Part shown: positions 36,907-48,310 of the stretch, piece after piece
How positions within the stretch are numbered: position 1 is the first letter of the stretch
Layout of the letters: each line of letters begins with the position of its first letter
Assembly (NCBI GenBank): GCA_903907995.1
Contig: CAIVQH010000060.1
Coordinates: 124,001 to 188,000 of the forward strand
Source of the DNA: an uncultured Verrucomicrobiota bacterium
GTDB taxonomy: Bacteria > Verrucomicrobiota > Verrucomicrobiia > Limisphaerales > UBA9464
Length of the DNA: 64,000 nt
Reading direction: 5' to 3'
The notes under the pieces: generated by a model
The model's input: the letters and a program-made list of their open reading frames with translations, nothing else
Database searches by the model: none
What the model was told of the DNA's origin: nothing
Program-made: the position numbers and the translations under genes

Positions 36907-37800
36907 CTATTGCACGCCTTTGACCCGCATTTTTGCGCCGTACACGTTCTTGCTGGCGGTAACGAAAAGGTAGTCGTGGTCCTTGCCGCCAAAGGTGATG
37001 TTGGCCGTCCAGGGCTCGGCCACTTCGAAATGCTCGATTTGCTTGCCCGTCTGGTCGAAGACGGTGACCCCTCGTCCGGTAAGATAGACATTGCCCTCGC
37101 TGTCCAGCGTCATGCCGTCCGAGCCGAGGGTGCAGAAGAGGGCTTTGCCAGTGAGCGAGCCATCCGGTTGCACGGCGTACCGGTAGGTCTTATTGCCCCC
37201 AATGTCCGCGACATAGAGTGTCTTGCCGTCCGCCGTGCCGATCAGTCCGTTGGGCTGGGTGAGGTCGGTGGCCACGGGTTTCACCGATTTGTGATCGGCG
37301 CTCAGGAAATAGACATATTGTCCCGGCTGCTGCATCGCTGGATCCCGCTTCCAATAGGGGCGCGGATAGAGCGGATCCGTGAAATAGAGCGCGCCGTCGG
37401 GGCGGATCCAGAGATCGTTGGGCCCGTTGAGGAGCTTGGAGGCGAAATTCTTCACGAGCACGGTGACCTTCTTGTCCGGCGCGATGGACCACAGCTCATT
37501 CTTGTCGTCGGCGCAGGTCAGCAGGTTGCCGTCACGGTCGAAGTAGGTGCCATTGGAGCGGCCGGCGGGCTTGAGCCAGTCGCTGAAACTGCCGGTCGCG
37601 GCGTCCCAGCGTACGATGCGGTCATTGGGCTGGTCGGTGAAGAACACGTTGCCCGCACGGTCGGCGGCCGGGCCTTCGGTAAACTCATAGCCGCCACCGA
37701 TCTTTTCCAGTTTGGCGCCGGGGGCAAGCAGGCTGCCATTGGCGAAAACGGGGTTCAGGGCGAGCAGGAGCAGGGCGGGGGCGAGATGCGCGGTCTTCAT
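36907..37800 (-). CDS. Secreted SMP-30/gluconolactonase family protein
   Basis: 297 residues from the ATG at 37800. Signal peptide MKTAHLAPALLLLALNPVFA. Six-bladed propeller with family marks: metal-binding GYEFTEGPAADRAGNVFFTD, NGTYFDRDGNLLTCADDKN, LNGPNDLWIRPDGALYFTDP, TQPNGLIGTADGKTLYVADI and SDGMTLDSEGNVYLTGRGV. These include the Glu, Asn and Asp ligands (TEGP, PND, SDGM). Probably a periplasmic sugar-lactone hydrolase. Confidence 0.9.
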   Translation of the reverse strand: MKTAHLAPALLLLALNPVFANGSLLAPGAKLEKIGGGYEFTEGPAADRAGNVFFTDQPNDRIVRWDAATGSFSDWLKPAGRSNGTYFDRDGNLLTCADDKNELWSIAPDKKVTVLVKNFASKLLNGPNDLWIRPDGALYFTDPLYPRPYWKRDPAMQQPGQYVYFLSADHKSVKPVATDLTQPNGLIGTADGKTLYVADIGGNKTYRYAVQPDGSLTGKALFCTLGSDGMTLDSEGNVYLTGRGVTVFDQTGKQIEHFEVAEPWTANITFGGKDHDYLFVTASKNVYGAKMRVKGVQ

Positions 37801-37943
37801 GTGAGAGGGCGCAAGTAGGCACCGAAATCCGGTTCGCCACAACCACACTTTGGGGGGCGACGCGGGCTTGAAACCGTTTCCGCTTGAGCCGTGAAACCGC
37901 GTGCTACCATCCTTCGCCCGCCAGCCGATGAAGGAGAATCAGG

Positions 37944-38285
37944 ATGCCACATAGTCTGCGTTTCGATGCCCGTAATACGCGGGATTGGTCCCGGCTGGCG
38001 TGGCAGGCGCGATATCATCCCCAGGCGCTGGTCCGCGTTGCGGGTGTCAGCCGCCGCCAGCTGCAGCGTCTCTGCCAGGACCGGATGGGCCTGGGACTGG
38101 AGGAATGGCTTTTCCGGCAACGCCTGATGGCGGCGGGCTTTTTGTTGCCCGAGACCGGTTCCGTGAAAAGGGCCGCCTTTGCCGCCGGGTATCCCAGTGC
38201 CGCCCAGCTCTGCCGGGAATTCAAACGCTACCACGGCATCACCCCCGGCAAATATCTCCAGCGTTTCCGCTACTGGTGGGGCTGA
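37944..38285 (+). CDS. Stand-alone AraC-type DNA-binding protein
   Basis: 113 residues, just the two helix-turn-helix motifs of AraC/XylS regulators: VRVAGVSRRQLQRLCQDRMG and VKRAAFAAGYPSAAQLCREF, then KRYHGITPGKYLQRFR, which is the AraC signature end. No sensory domain is attached. It is divergent from the SMP-30 gene (about 140 bp), which it may regulate; that is inference. Confidence 0.8.
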   Translation: MPHSLRFDARNTRDWSRLAWQARYHPQALVRVAGVSRRQLQRLCQDRMGLGLEEWLFRQRLMAAGFLLPETGSVKRAAFAAGYPSAAQLCREFKRYHGITPGKYLQRFRYWWG

Positions 38286-38673
38286 AGGCCTTATGCGGGA
38301 AGGATCGGACAAAAAAGCGGGGCAATGTCCGGCTCAGCTAGCTCTTTGTCGTAGTCTTGGCGCAGCAAACTGCTAGAAGAAACGGCGTTGCCGCTCCCCT
38401 GTTTGCCTTTGCCCATCCTGACCGGTGGACGATTTCGGACAGGCGAGTTTCACCGCAACAACAATGACGCCGAGGAGTGTTCATGTTGGGCTGGGCAACC
38501 CCGCTGGCCAACCCCACTGCCGCCCGGCGAACAGCCGGTGCGGCTTTGGGGTGGCAGCAGCCCCCAAACGAATCCGTAGGCCCGCTCGTTCTTGGTATTC
38601 GGCTGCCCTTGATCTGGCCTGAATTCGTTCGTCCGCCTTGGGACGGTCTGGTAGGCTTCACGCCCTGATTGAC
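38286..38673. other. Intergenic region, no gene recognised
   Basis: About 390 bases between the AraC-type gene and the SDR-like gene. Short frames on both strands resemble no family. I see no terminator hairpin with a T-tract and no repeat shared with the rest of the window. Confidence 0.5.
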
Positions 38674-40257
38674 ATGGGTGTTCCTTCCGCCACACCGGCC
38701 GCCACCAACGATGAGACCTCGCCGAAGCCAGACTCGCTGGCCGCGCGACTGAAGGCGGCTGCCGAGATCCTGGAGATGGCGGTGAAAGACCGGGCGCTGC
38801 TGGCCGAGCTTTCGGTCGCCGACCGCACCCGGCTGCTCACGGCGGCGGGTGACATCTATTGCCCCGACCTGAAGGAGCGCCGGCGGCTGGTCAAAGCCCG
38901 GGTGAAGCAGCGCAAGGCCGACAAGCGGGAGCGTGACGACGCGGTGCTTTCCGAGACCGGCATCCGCCAGCTGCGTCGCCAGTCGGTCTTTACCACACCC
39001 AATCTGCCCCCACCGCCGGAAATTGAACCAACGGAGGTCAAAAATGACCCGGATTTCCGCGAAGTGCTGGAAGCGCAGAACTGCTACATCTGCAAGCAGG
39101 ACTATTCGGTCATCCACCACTTTTACGACCAGCTCTGCTCCAAGTGTGCGGAGCTTAATTTCCGCAAGCGCACCGAATCGGCCGATCTGCGCGGGCGGGT
39201 CGCCTTGCTGACCGGTGGGCGGGTGAAAATCGGCTATCAGGCTGGCATCAAGCTGCTTCGGGCCGGCGCGCATCTCATTGTGAGCACGCGATTTCCGCGT
39301 GATTCCGCACGCCGTTATGCCGCCGAGCCTGATTTTTCGGAGTGGGGGCACCGGCTGGAGATTTTCGGGCTCGACCTCCGGCACACGCCGAGTGTCGAGG
39401 CCTTCTGCAAGCACCTGCTGGCCACTCGGGAACGGCTGGATTACATCATCAACAACGCCTGTCAGACGGTCCGCCGCCCGCCTGATTTCTACCGCCACAT
39501 GATGGCGGCCGAGACGGCCTCGCTGGACGATCTGCCGGAAAACGCCCGGCGCCTGCTGGGTGCCTACGAAGGCCTGCGCGGCTACCACATCCTGCCGGAA
39601 GGCGAGACCAAACCCGCCCTGTACGAACGCCAGATCGGTGAGGTGGCCGGGCTGACCCATGCCGCCGAGCTGTCGCAGGTCCCTTTGTTGCCGGAAGAAC
39701 TCGCCGCCCAGCAGGGTCTCTTTCCCGAGGGGAAGCTGGATCAGGACTTGCAGCAGGTGGACCTGCGCGACCGCAACTCCTGGCGGCTCATGCTGCACGA
39801 GGTTTCCTCCGTCGAGCTGCTCGAAGTGCAACTGGTGAATGCCGTTGCACCATTCCTGCTCAACGCCCGGCTGAAGCCGCTGATGCTGCGTACCCCGGAA
39901 CGCGACAAGCACATCGTGAACGTCTCGGCGGTCGAAGGGCAGTTCTACCGCAAGTTCAAGACGACCCGCCACCCACACACCAACATGGCCAAGGCCGCGC
40001 TCAACATGATGACGCGCACCTCGGCGGCCGACTATCACGCGGATGGCATCCACATGAACGCCGTGGATACCGGCTGGGTGACCGACGAGGATCCGGCGCA
40101 GATCGCGGCACGGAAGGTGGAGGAGCACCGTTTCCATCCGCCGCTCGACATTGTGGACGGCGCGGCGCGGATCGTGGACCCGATCATCGCGGGCGCGAAC
40201 ACGGGCGAGCACATCTGGGGCAAGTTCCTCAAGGACTACATGCCGACGGACTGGTGA
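38674..40257 (+). CDS. Short-chain dehydrogenase-like protein with N-terminal zinc knuckle
   Basis: 527 residues from the ATG at 38674. The first ~165 residues are helical and charged (KERRRLVKARVKQRKADKRE) and end in a four-cysteine motif C137-x2-C140 ... C155-x2-C158 (NCYICKQDYS, QLCSKC). A Rossmann SDR domain follows: LLTGGRVKIGYQAGIKLLRA (TGxxxxIG variant), NNA in DYIINNACQTVRRP, and NVSAVEGQFYRKF with the serine. The catalytic tyrosine of Y-x3-K is Thr436 (HTNMAK440), and about 100 residues are inserted before the last conserved region. Probably NAD(P)-binding; oxidoreductase activity is doubtful. Confidence 0.8.
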   Translation: MGVPSATPAATNDETSPKPDSLAARLKAAAEILEMAVKDRALLAELSVADRTRLLTAAGDIYCPDLKERRRLVKARVKQRKADKRERDDAVLSETGIRQLRRQSVFTTPNLPPPPEIEPTEVKNDPDFREVLEAQNCYICKQDYSVIHHFYDQLCSKCAELNFRKRTESADLRGRVALLTGGRVKIGYQAGIKLLRAGAHLIVSTRFPRDSARRYAAEPDFSEWGHRLEIFGLDLRHTPSVEAFCKHLLATRERLDYIINNACQTVRRPPDFYRHMMAAETASLDDLPENARRLLGAYEGLRGYHILPEGETKPALYERQIGEVAGLTHAAELSQVPLLPEELAAQQGLFPEGKLDQDLQQVDLRDRNSWRLMLHEVSSVELLEVQLVNAVAPFLLNARLKPLMLRTPERDKHIVNVSAVEGQFYRKFKTTRHPHTNMAKAALNMMTRTSAADYHADGIHMNAVDTGWVTDEDPAQIAARKVEEHRFHPPLDIVDGAARIVDPIIAGANTGEHIWGKFLKDYMPTDW

Positions 40258-40368
40258 GGGACGGGACTGAAAAGGGATCGTCCAACGCCCAACGTCCGAA
40301 GGAACCAAGGGCGTTTGCGGCCTGATGGGCTGCCCGAGCGGGAACTGGGCCGGAATCGGCGTTGGCCA

Positions 40369-40412
40369 CTTTGAACGTTCAACGTTGAGCGTTGAACGTT
40401 GGACGTTCAAAG
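40369..40412. repeat. GAACGTT-type palindromic repeat (long form)
   Basis: CTTTGAACGTTCAACGTTGA and its continuation pair back to ACGTTGGACGTTCAAAG. Same family as 14009-14037. Intergenic, between the SDR and S2P genes. Confidence 0.55.
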
Positions 40413-40465
40413 AACTGCGCGACGTCCCCTTGCGGCCGGCCTCAATTCCTTCGACGCTGTAGCCG

Positions 40466-41383
40466 GTGACACCGACTAAAAGTGGTTCCTTTCATCTGTT
40501 CCGTGCCTTTGGAATTGATGTCTACCTGCATTGGTCCTGGCTGGTAATCGCGGTGTATTCCATCCAGGCCCGGGCTCACGAGTATTCTTCGCTCGTCTGG
40601 AATGTCGCCGAGTATCTGGGTCTGTTTGTGACCGTACTGCTCCACGAGTTCGGCCACTCCCTCGCGTGCCGACAAGTGGGCGGGAAGTCGGACCAGATCG
40701 TCCTATGGCCTCTCGGCGGAGTGGCCTATGCCAATCCGCCGCCCAGGCCGGGTGCAACGTTGTGGACGATTGCCGCCGGACCACTGGTCAATATGGTGCT
40801 GTTCCCGCTCTTTTTTGCCCTAACGCTGCTCACCGGGCAATTGGGCTGGGAGGGCACTCATCCGGACTTCTATCGCTTTCTGGAGACCCTGACCTGGATC
40901 AATGGCATCTTGCTCGTCTTCAACCTGTTGCCCATCTACCCGCTGGATGGAGGCCAGATTTTGCAATCGCTGCTTTGGTTTGTTTTCGGCCGGGCTCGCA
41001 GTCTTCTCGTGGCCACGGTTATCGGTTTTGTGGGGGTCGCGGGACTGTTCGGTTGGGCAATCTACACCCGGTCGGTTTGGAATGGCGTCATGTCCGCATT
41101 CATCTTCATGAACTGCTGGCAGGGCTTTAAGTATGCGCGTGGCCTACTGCGGCTCGAAAGAATCCCCCGAAGAAGCGGCTATGCCTGTCCGGCCTGCGGA
41201 AAACCACCCGTGGCCGGCGCGATCTGGCCCTGCCCGAGCTGCGGGACTCCGAACGATATCTTTGCCACGAACGGAGTCTGCCCGCAGTGCCAAGTCATTG
41301 CCGATGTCGCCGGTTGCCCCGATTGCGGCACCGCTTCCCCGGTGTCGCTGTGGCGGAAGCGGCCACCCCCGCCGCCGCGTTGA
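40466..41383 (+). CDS. Site-2 protease family metalloprotease with C-terminal zinc ribbons
   Basis: 305 residues. Polytopic membrane protein with the zinc motif HEFGH (His60, Glu61, His64) in VTVLLHEFGHSLACRQVGG and the second ligand site NLLPIYPLDGGQILQSLLW. This is the M50/SpoIVFB-like intramembrane protease fold, which cleaves membrane-embedded regulators. The C-terminal 80 residues carry paired CxxC motifs (YACPACGK, WPCPSCGTP, GVCPQCQV, GCPDCGT), a double zinc-ribbon addition. The start is taken as GTG at 40466. No anti-sigma factor is adjacent. Confidence 0.88.
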   Translation: MTPTKSGSFHLFRAFGIDVYLHWSWLVIAVYSIQARAHEYSSLVWNVAEYLGLFVTVLLHEFGHSLACRQVGGKSDQIVLWPLGGVAYANPPPRPGATLWTIAAGPLVNMVLFPLFFALTLLTGQLGWEGTHPDFYRFLETLTWINGILLVFNLLPIYPLDGGQILQSLLWFVFGRARSLLVATVIGFVGVAGLFGWAIYTRSVWNGVMSAFIFMNCWQGFKYARGLLRLERIPRRSGYACPACGKPPVAGAIWPCPSCGTPNDIFATNGVCPQCQVIADVAGCPDCGTASPVSLWRKRPPPPPR

Positions 41384-41401
41384 GCGGTGGAATGGAGCGC
41401 C

Positions 41402-41576
41402 GGTCTCCGACCCGGCGCGGAGACCAATTGGTCGCGATTTTGGACGGGTAGGGATGGCGCGCCGCGCCGTCCCCGTCGCCGAGCGCAGCGTCAGGCGACG
41501 GAACGAACGCCCACGACATCCGCACGCTTCTTCCACCCCTTCAGGGCGGTGACGGCGCAGCGCACCGTCCCTACCG
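41402..41576. repeat. Intergenic inverted-repeat block (GGTAGGGATGGCGCG family)
   Basis: A small hairpin GGTCTCCG/CGGAGACC at 41402-41424 is followed by an inverted pair: GGTAGGGATGGCGCGCCGCG (41447-41470) and its near complement ACGGCGCAGCGCACCGTCCC (41552-41575). It lies between the convergent S2P and gcvP genes and may help end both transcripts. Confidence 0.55.
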
Positions 41577-41598
41577 GTACCGCTTCGGCCAGTCGGCC

Positions 41599-44511
<2,913 letters not shown>

Positions 44512-44711
44512 CAATGTTGGCAAAATGGTCGCAGAACCAAAAACGAGGACGAACGGTATCTGCGAGCGGCGAGGGCGCAAGCGGTGTTTGTTTCGAAATG
44601 GGAGAGCGGTGAGTTTTGGCGAAATTTGGCCAATCCTAACGCCCACTGTGAGCGGTATTTGACAGCCGGGCGGGGTTGACGGCAGACCCAAACAAGGGGT
44701 AGCCACCGCGC

Positions 44712-45692
44712 GTGCCGGTCGTTGAATCCTCCTATCGTCCGCCGTGGTGGCTGCGTAACGCCCATGCCCAGACCGTCTGGCCGGCGTTGGTGAGGAAAGT
44801 TACGGCCCCGCCTTGGCAGCGGGAGCGACTGGAGCTGGCGGACGGCGACTTCCTGGACTTCGACTGGGCTCGCAACGGAGCGCGACGCCTGGTGGTGCTT
44901 ACCCACGGACTGGAAGGGAATTCCCGGCGGACCTACATGGTGGGCATGGCCCAGGCCTTCCTTCGCCGTGGCTGGGACGCGCTGGCATGGAATTTTCGCG
45001 GCTGCTCCAGTGAGCCCAACCGGCTGTGCCGCTCGTATCACAGCGGCGCGACCGAGGATCTGGCTGCGGTCATTGCCCACGCCACCCGTGCCGGCGCTTA
45101 CGAGCAGGTAGCGGTCGTCGGCTTCAGTCTCGGCGCGAACCTGACGCTGAAATTTCTCGGCGAGCTGGGCGGCTCACCGGGATTGGTCTGCGGCGGAGCG
45201 GGGATTTCGGTGCCCTGCGATTTGCAGGCGGCCGCGCAGCAAATGGCCGGGCCCGCCTGTGCCAGCTACATGCGGCGATTTCTCCGCGACATGGGCGACA
45301 AGATGCGGGCGAAAGCCCGGCAGTTCCCGGGTCGGATCGATCTCGCACCGCTGGAAGGCATGACGACGTTCCAGGAATTCGACGACGCCTACACTGCCCC
45401 ATTGCACGGCTTTCGGGATGCCGAGGATTACTGGAAGCGCTGCTCCGCCCGGCAATTTCTCCCGCAGATCCGGGTGCCAACCCTGATCGTGAGCGCCTTG
45501 GATGATCCCTTTCTCGCGCCCCAGTGCTTCCCGTACGCCGAGGCCAAGGCCAGCGCATGGGTGACGCTGGATGCTCCCGCCCGGGGCGGGCACGTGGGTT
45601 TCGCGAGCCTGGCCGCCGAGTATTGGAGCGAACGGCGGGCGGCGGAATTTCTAACCGGTGGCGCCGAGGCCGCTTCCGGTGCCGTTCGCTAA
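44712..45692 (+). CDS. Alpha/beta hydrolase, YheT/ABHD1-3 family
   Basis: 326 residues from a GTG. The opening [20 protein letters not shown] is specific to the YheT family. [20 protein letters not shown] gives the oxyanion region, [17 protein letters not shown] the nucleophile Ser139, [12 protein letters not shown] the acid and [10 protein letters not shown] the histidine. A putative esterase acting on lipids or short esters. Divergent from gcvP. Confidence 0.92.
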   Translation: MPVVESSYRPPWWLRNAHAQTVWPALVRKVTAPPWQRERLELADGDFLDFDWARNGARRLVVLTHGLEGNSRRTYMVGMAQAFLRRGWDALAWNFRGCSSEPNRLCRSYHSGATEDLAAVIAHATRAGAYEQVAVVGFSLGANLTLKFLGELGGSPGLVCGGAGISVPCDLQAAAQQMAGPACASYMRRFLRDMGDKMRAKARQFPGRIDLAPLEGMTTFQEFDDAYTAPLHGFRDAEDYWKRCSARQFLPQIRVPTLIVSALDDPFLAPQCFPYAEAKASAWVTLDAPARGGHVGFASLAAEYWSERRAAEFLTGGAEAASGAVR

Positions 45693-46223
45693 CGTTCGTC
45701 GCATCCGGACGAAGGCAATTTCCAAGCCCTCCGGCAACGCGTGCATGACCCGTTCCACCTTAGCAAATCCATGCGCGGCGTAGAGCTGTTCGCCCGGCAG
45801 GGTTGCGACGAGTTCGGCGGTGTGGAAGCCGGCAGCAATGGCGGCGTTCAGGCTCGCTTCCAGCAGCCAACTGCCCAAGCCCCTGCGGGCAAACTCCGGG
45901 GCCACGAAAAACGCCCGGATGCGCGCTGGCTCGGTCTTGGGATCGAGCAGGGAATCCTCGCCCGCCTTCATCTGGTCGCCCCCGTACAAGGTGCGCCGCC
46001 GGCTCCAGCCACCGCAGGCGGCCAACTGCGTGCCTGTCGTCACGACGAAGTAGGTGCCATCCTCGATCAGCCGCGTGTCGGGCCCGAAGACATGCCGGAG
46101 CGCGCTGTCGATCTGGGCCTGGGTATATAGCGCCGCGCTGAGCGCCCGCACAGACTGCGGGATCAGCGCGTTGATCGCCGGTAGGTCGTCGATCGTGGCG
46201 GATCGAAGGTGAAAGTCGGCCAT
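45651..46223 (-). CDS. GNAT family N-acetyltransferase
   Basis: 190 residues from the ATG at 46223 (MADFHLRSATIDDLPAINAL). Acetyl-CoA loop in RAFFVAPEFARRGLGSWLLE (RRGLGS) and AAIAAGFHTAELVATLPGEQ, followed by LYAAHGFAKVERVM, the GNAT C-terminal strand motif. Its 3' end overlaps the 3' end of the convergent hydrolase gene by about 40 bases. Substrate unknown. Confidence 0.88.
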   Translation of the reverse strand: MADFHLRSATIDDLPAINALIPQSVRALSAALYTQAQIDSALRHVFGPDTRLIEDGTYFVVTTGTQLAACGGWSRRRTLYGGDQMKAGEDSLLDPKTEPARIRAFFVAPEFARRGLGSWLLEASLNAAIAAGFHTAELVATLPGEQLYAAHGFAKVERVMHALPEGLEIAFVRMRRTLANGTGSGLGATG

Positions 46224-46239
46224 GGGAATCCGGCGGGGC

Positions 46240-47505
46240 TCACTCCCGCACCGCGTGGGACACCATTTCCAGCACGCGCCGCAGGCCGTCGTCACCACCG
46301 AGACTGCCCTCGTTGAACGGCGTACGGGGAATGGGCGTCCAGTTGTCGCGGGAATGATCCACCTCGGTCGGCTGCGGAATCCCCGTGAGCGTCGGGTCGT
46401 ACTGGCCGTTGTTTCCGCCCATCTTGTAAATCACGAGATCGAGCGACGGCACGATAAAGATGCCGAAGCCGCCCGCGCCGGACTTGTAGAACGCGTCCTT
46501 GGGCGCACCGACGACGTGGCCATCGGCGTTGTGCTCGAACTGCAGACTGAAGGGCGTGTGCGGGTTGTAGGGCGAGGGTTGGTTGCAGCGGGCGATGTAG
46601 TCGGCCGGCACCAGCTGCTTCCCGTTCCACTGGCCATGGTGTAGCAGGCAATAGCCAAAGCGCAGCGCATCCGTGGCGTGGACCGCGATGCTGCCGGCGC
46701 CGTTGGCGTGCGGCATGACGAAGTCGCCCCGGTGCAGGCAGTAGCCCCACGGGCCCCAACCCATCGGTTGGGCCAGCCGCCGGTTGATGTATTCCTGCAA
46801 ATCCATGCCGGTGACGTGGCGCAGCACGATCGAGGCAATGTGCGGGGCGGGGGACGAATACGAATAGCCGGCGCCGGGGTCGGTCCAGAGCGGCACCCGC
46901 AGGGAGGACTGGTCGAGATCGTGGATGTCCTGACCGGGCACGGGCTTCAACTGCTGGACCTTGCCCATGACGACGCCCGTGGGCGCGCCGCCTTCGCCCC
47001 AGTATCCCGCCGACATGCTAAGCAACTGCCCCAGCCGGATGTCGGCCTTGCGCGGGTCATTGAGCGGGAAGGCTTCCGGAAGGAAATGCTCGGTGAACAC
47101 TTTTGTGTCCAGCCCGTCGGGAATCTGGTCGTGGAACTCATGCAGCATGATGCCGCAGGCGATGCTGGTGTAAGCCTTGCCGGTCGAGGCCATGTCGGGG
47201 TTCACGTTCCGCTGGGCCCGGCCAAAATACCGTTCAAAGACCAGGTATCCGTGGCGCACGACGAGCAGGGCCCCGTTCTGCGTGCCACGCTGCGTAAGGT
47301 CATAGGCCTGCTCGAGCCGGTCCAGATCCATGCCCGCGCGCTTCCGGATCTGGGCCGCGTCTTTCAGCGTCCGCCAGCCGCCTTCGCTGTCGGGCGGCGG
47401 AAAATATTCGGCGGCCTGGGGTGCGAGGGAGACGAGGCCGGTCAGAAGCAACGCAGCCGTCAACGAAGACGACCGAAAGCAGAGGCGCAGCGCGCGGGAG
47501 ATCAT
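46240..47505 (-). CDS. Secreted serine hydrolase of the beta-lactamase (class C-like) family
   Basis: 421 residues with signal peptide LTAALLLTGLVSLAPQAAEY. The nucleophile motif S-x-x-K is STGK (Ser107, Lys110) in NPDMASTGKAYTSIACGIM; a YSYSSPAPHIAS segment supplies the tyrosine region. This is the penicillin-binding-like esterase/DD-peptidase fold found on many periplasmic hydrolases. It is upstream of the GNAT gene on the same strand (16 bp gap), so they are probably one transcript. Confidence 0.88.
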   Translation of the reverse strand: MISRALRLCFRSSSLTAALLLTGLVSLAPQAAEYFPPPDSEGGWRTLKDAAQIRKRAGMDLDRLEQAYDLTQRGTQNGALLVVRHGYLVFERYFGRAQRNVNPDMASTGKAYTSIACGIMLHEFHDQIPDGLDTKVFTEHFLPEAFPLNDPRKADIRLGQLLSMSAGYWGEGGAPTGVVMGKVQQLKPVPGQDIHDLDQSSLRVPLWTDPGAGYSYSSPAPHIASIVLRHVTGMDLQEYINRRLAQPMGWGPWGYCLHRGDFVMPHANGAGSIAVHATDALRFGYCLLHHGQWNGKQLVPADYIARCNQPSPYNPHTPFSLQFEHNADGHVVGAPKDAFYKSGAGGFGIFIVPSLDLVIYKMGGNNGQYDPTLTGIPQPTEVDHSRDNWTPIPRTPFNEGSLGGDDGLRRVLEMVSHAVRE

Positions 47506-47581
47506 GCCGCGATTGGACCAGCGTTCCGCCCCCGGTCACAACGCTGTTTTTCAGCGAGCGGTCCGTCGGGCCACTGTTTTA

Positions 47582-47601
47582 CGGATCACTGATCACTGAC
47601 T
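47582..47601. repeat. CAGTGATCAGT-type repeat (short)
   Basis: GGATCACTGATCACTGACTA, at the end of the cytochrome P460 gene. Related to the larger elements at 53177-53294 and 59722-59815. Confidence 0.4.
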
Positions 47602-48106
47602 ACTTGCCCGTTCCACCCAGCCGAGCCTGATAGACAAAATCCTTCTCCTTGCCCGCCTTAATGTGGCACGCCGAGCAGGTGGCGGATTTGGCCGGCGGCG
47701 TGATGTAGGAGCCGTCCGCGTGGTATTCAGTGTATTCCCATTCGCCGGACCGGTTGGCCTCGTACGCGGCTCCAAAGCCCTTTTCCCGGCGCATCACATG
47801 CATTCCCGCGACCTCGGGTTTACCTGTGCCATCCTTAGGCAGCAGAGCCGTTTCCATCACGATCACCGAACCGTAAGGGTAGGGGAGCTGCGTGACGTTC
47901 GTGATGGATGCGGCGGCGGCATTGCCATAGACCGTGACCACTTTGCCCTCCTTTTCGTGCTTCACCGTGCGGAGCACCTGGAAAGACTTTTGGTAACCCG
48001 CCGGAAAACCCACCCGGTCGGTGGTCGGGGCGGGGGCGTCCTTGGTTTCTTCCGCCAGAGCGAGGCAGGCGAGGCTGGCGGTCAGCAGCAGGAGGGGCAG
48101 TTTCAT
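47600..48106 (-). CDS. Cytochrome P460 family protein
   Basis: 168 residues from the ATG at 48106; signal peptide MKLPLLLLTASLACLALAEE. One c-type haem motif CSACH (Cys144, Cys147, His148) sits in PAKSATCSACHIKAGKEKDF at the C terminus, as in cytochrome P460/c'-beta proteins. FPAGYQKSFQVLRTVKHEKE near residue 34 is the usual N-terminal part. Family members bind or oxidise NO and hydroxylamine; the actual role here is unknown. Confidence 0.88.
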   Translation of the reverse strand: MKLPLLLLTASLACLALAEETKDAPAPTTDRVGFPAGYQKSFQVLRTVKHEKEGKVVTVYGNAAAASITNVTQLPYPYGSVIVMETALLPKDGTGKPEVAGMHVMRREKGFGAAYEANRSGEWEYTEYHADGSYITPPAKSATCSACHIKAGKEKDFVYQARLGGTGK

Positions 48107-48310
48107 GAATTCGTGGGAGCGGCCGCACACTAAAGTCCGGCTCGGCGGCGTCAACGCCGCCGTCGGTTGAACTTCCGCAATAACCTTGAATGCACCAGTT
48201 GCGTCTCCAGTCAGGTGACGCTTGCCGTTTGCATCTGGAAAAACGGCAGGACACAGTTTTTGACTCTGGACGCGGCAAGGCCGCGTCGGCACATGATTTC
48301 AACCGCACCT

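Noticed and set aside
44512-44711. Glycine riboswitch before gcvP
   Set aside because: The conserved GGAGAG and tandem-aptamer features could not be found on the minus strand.
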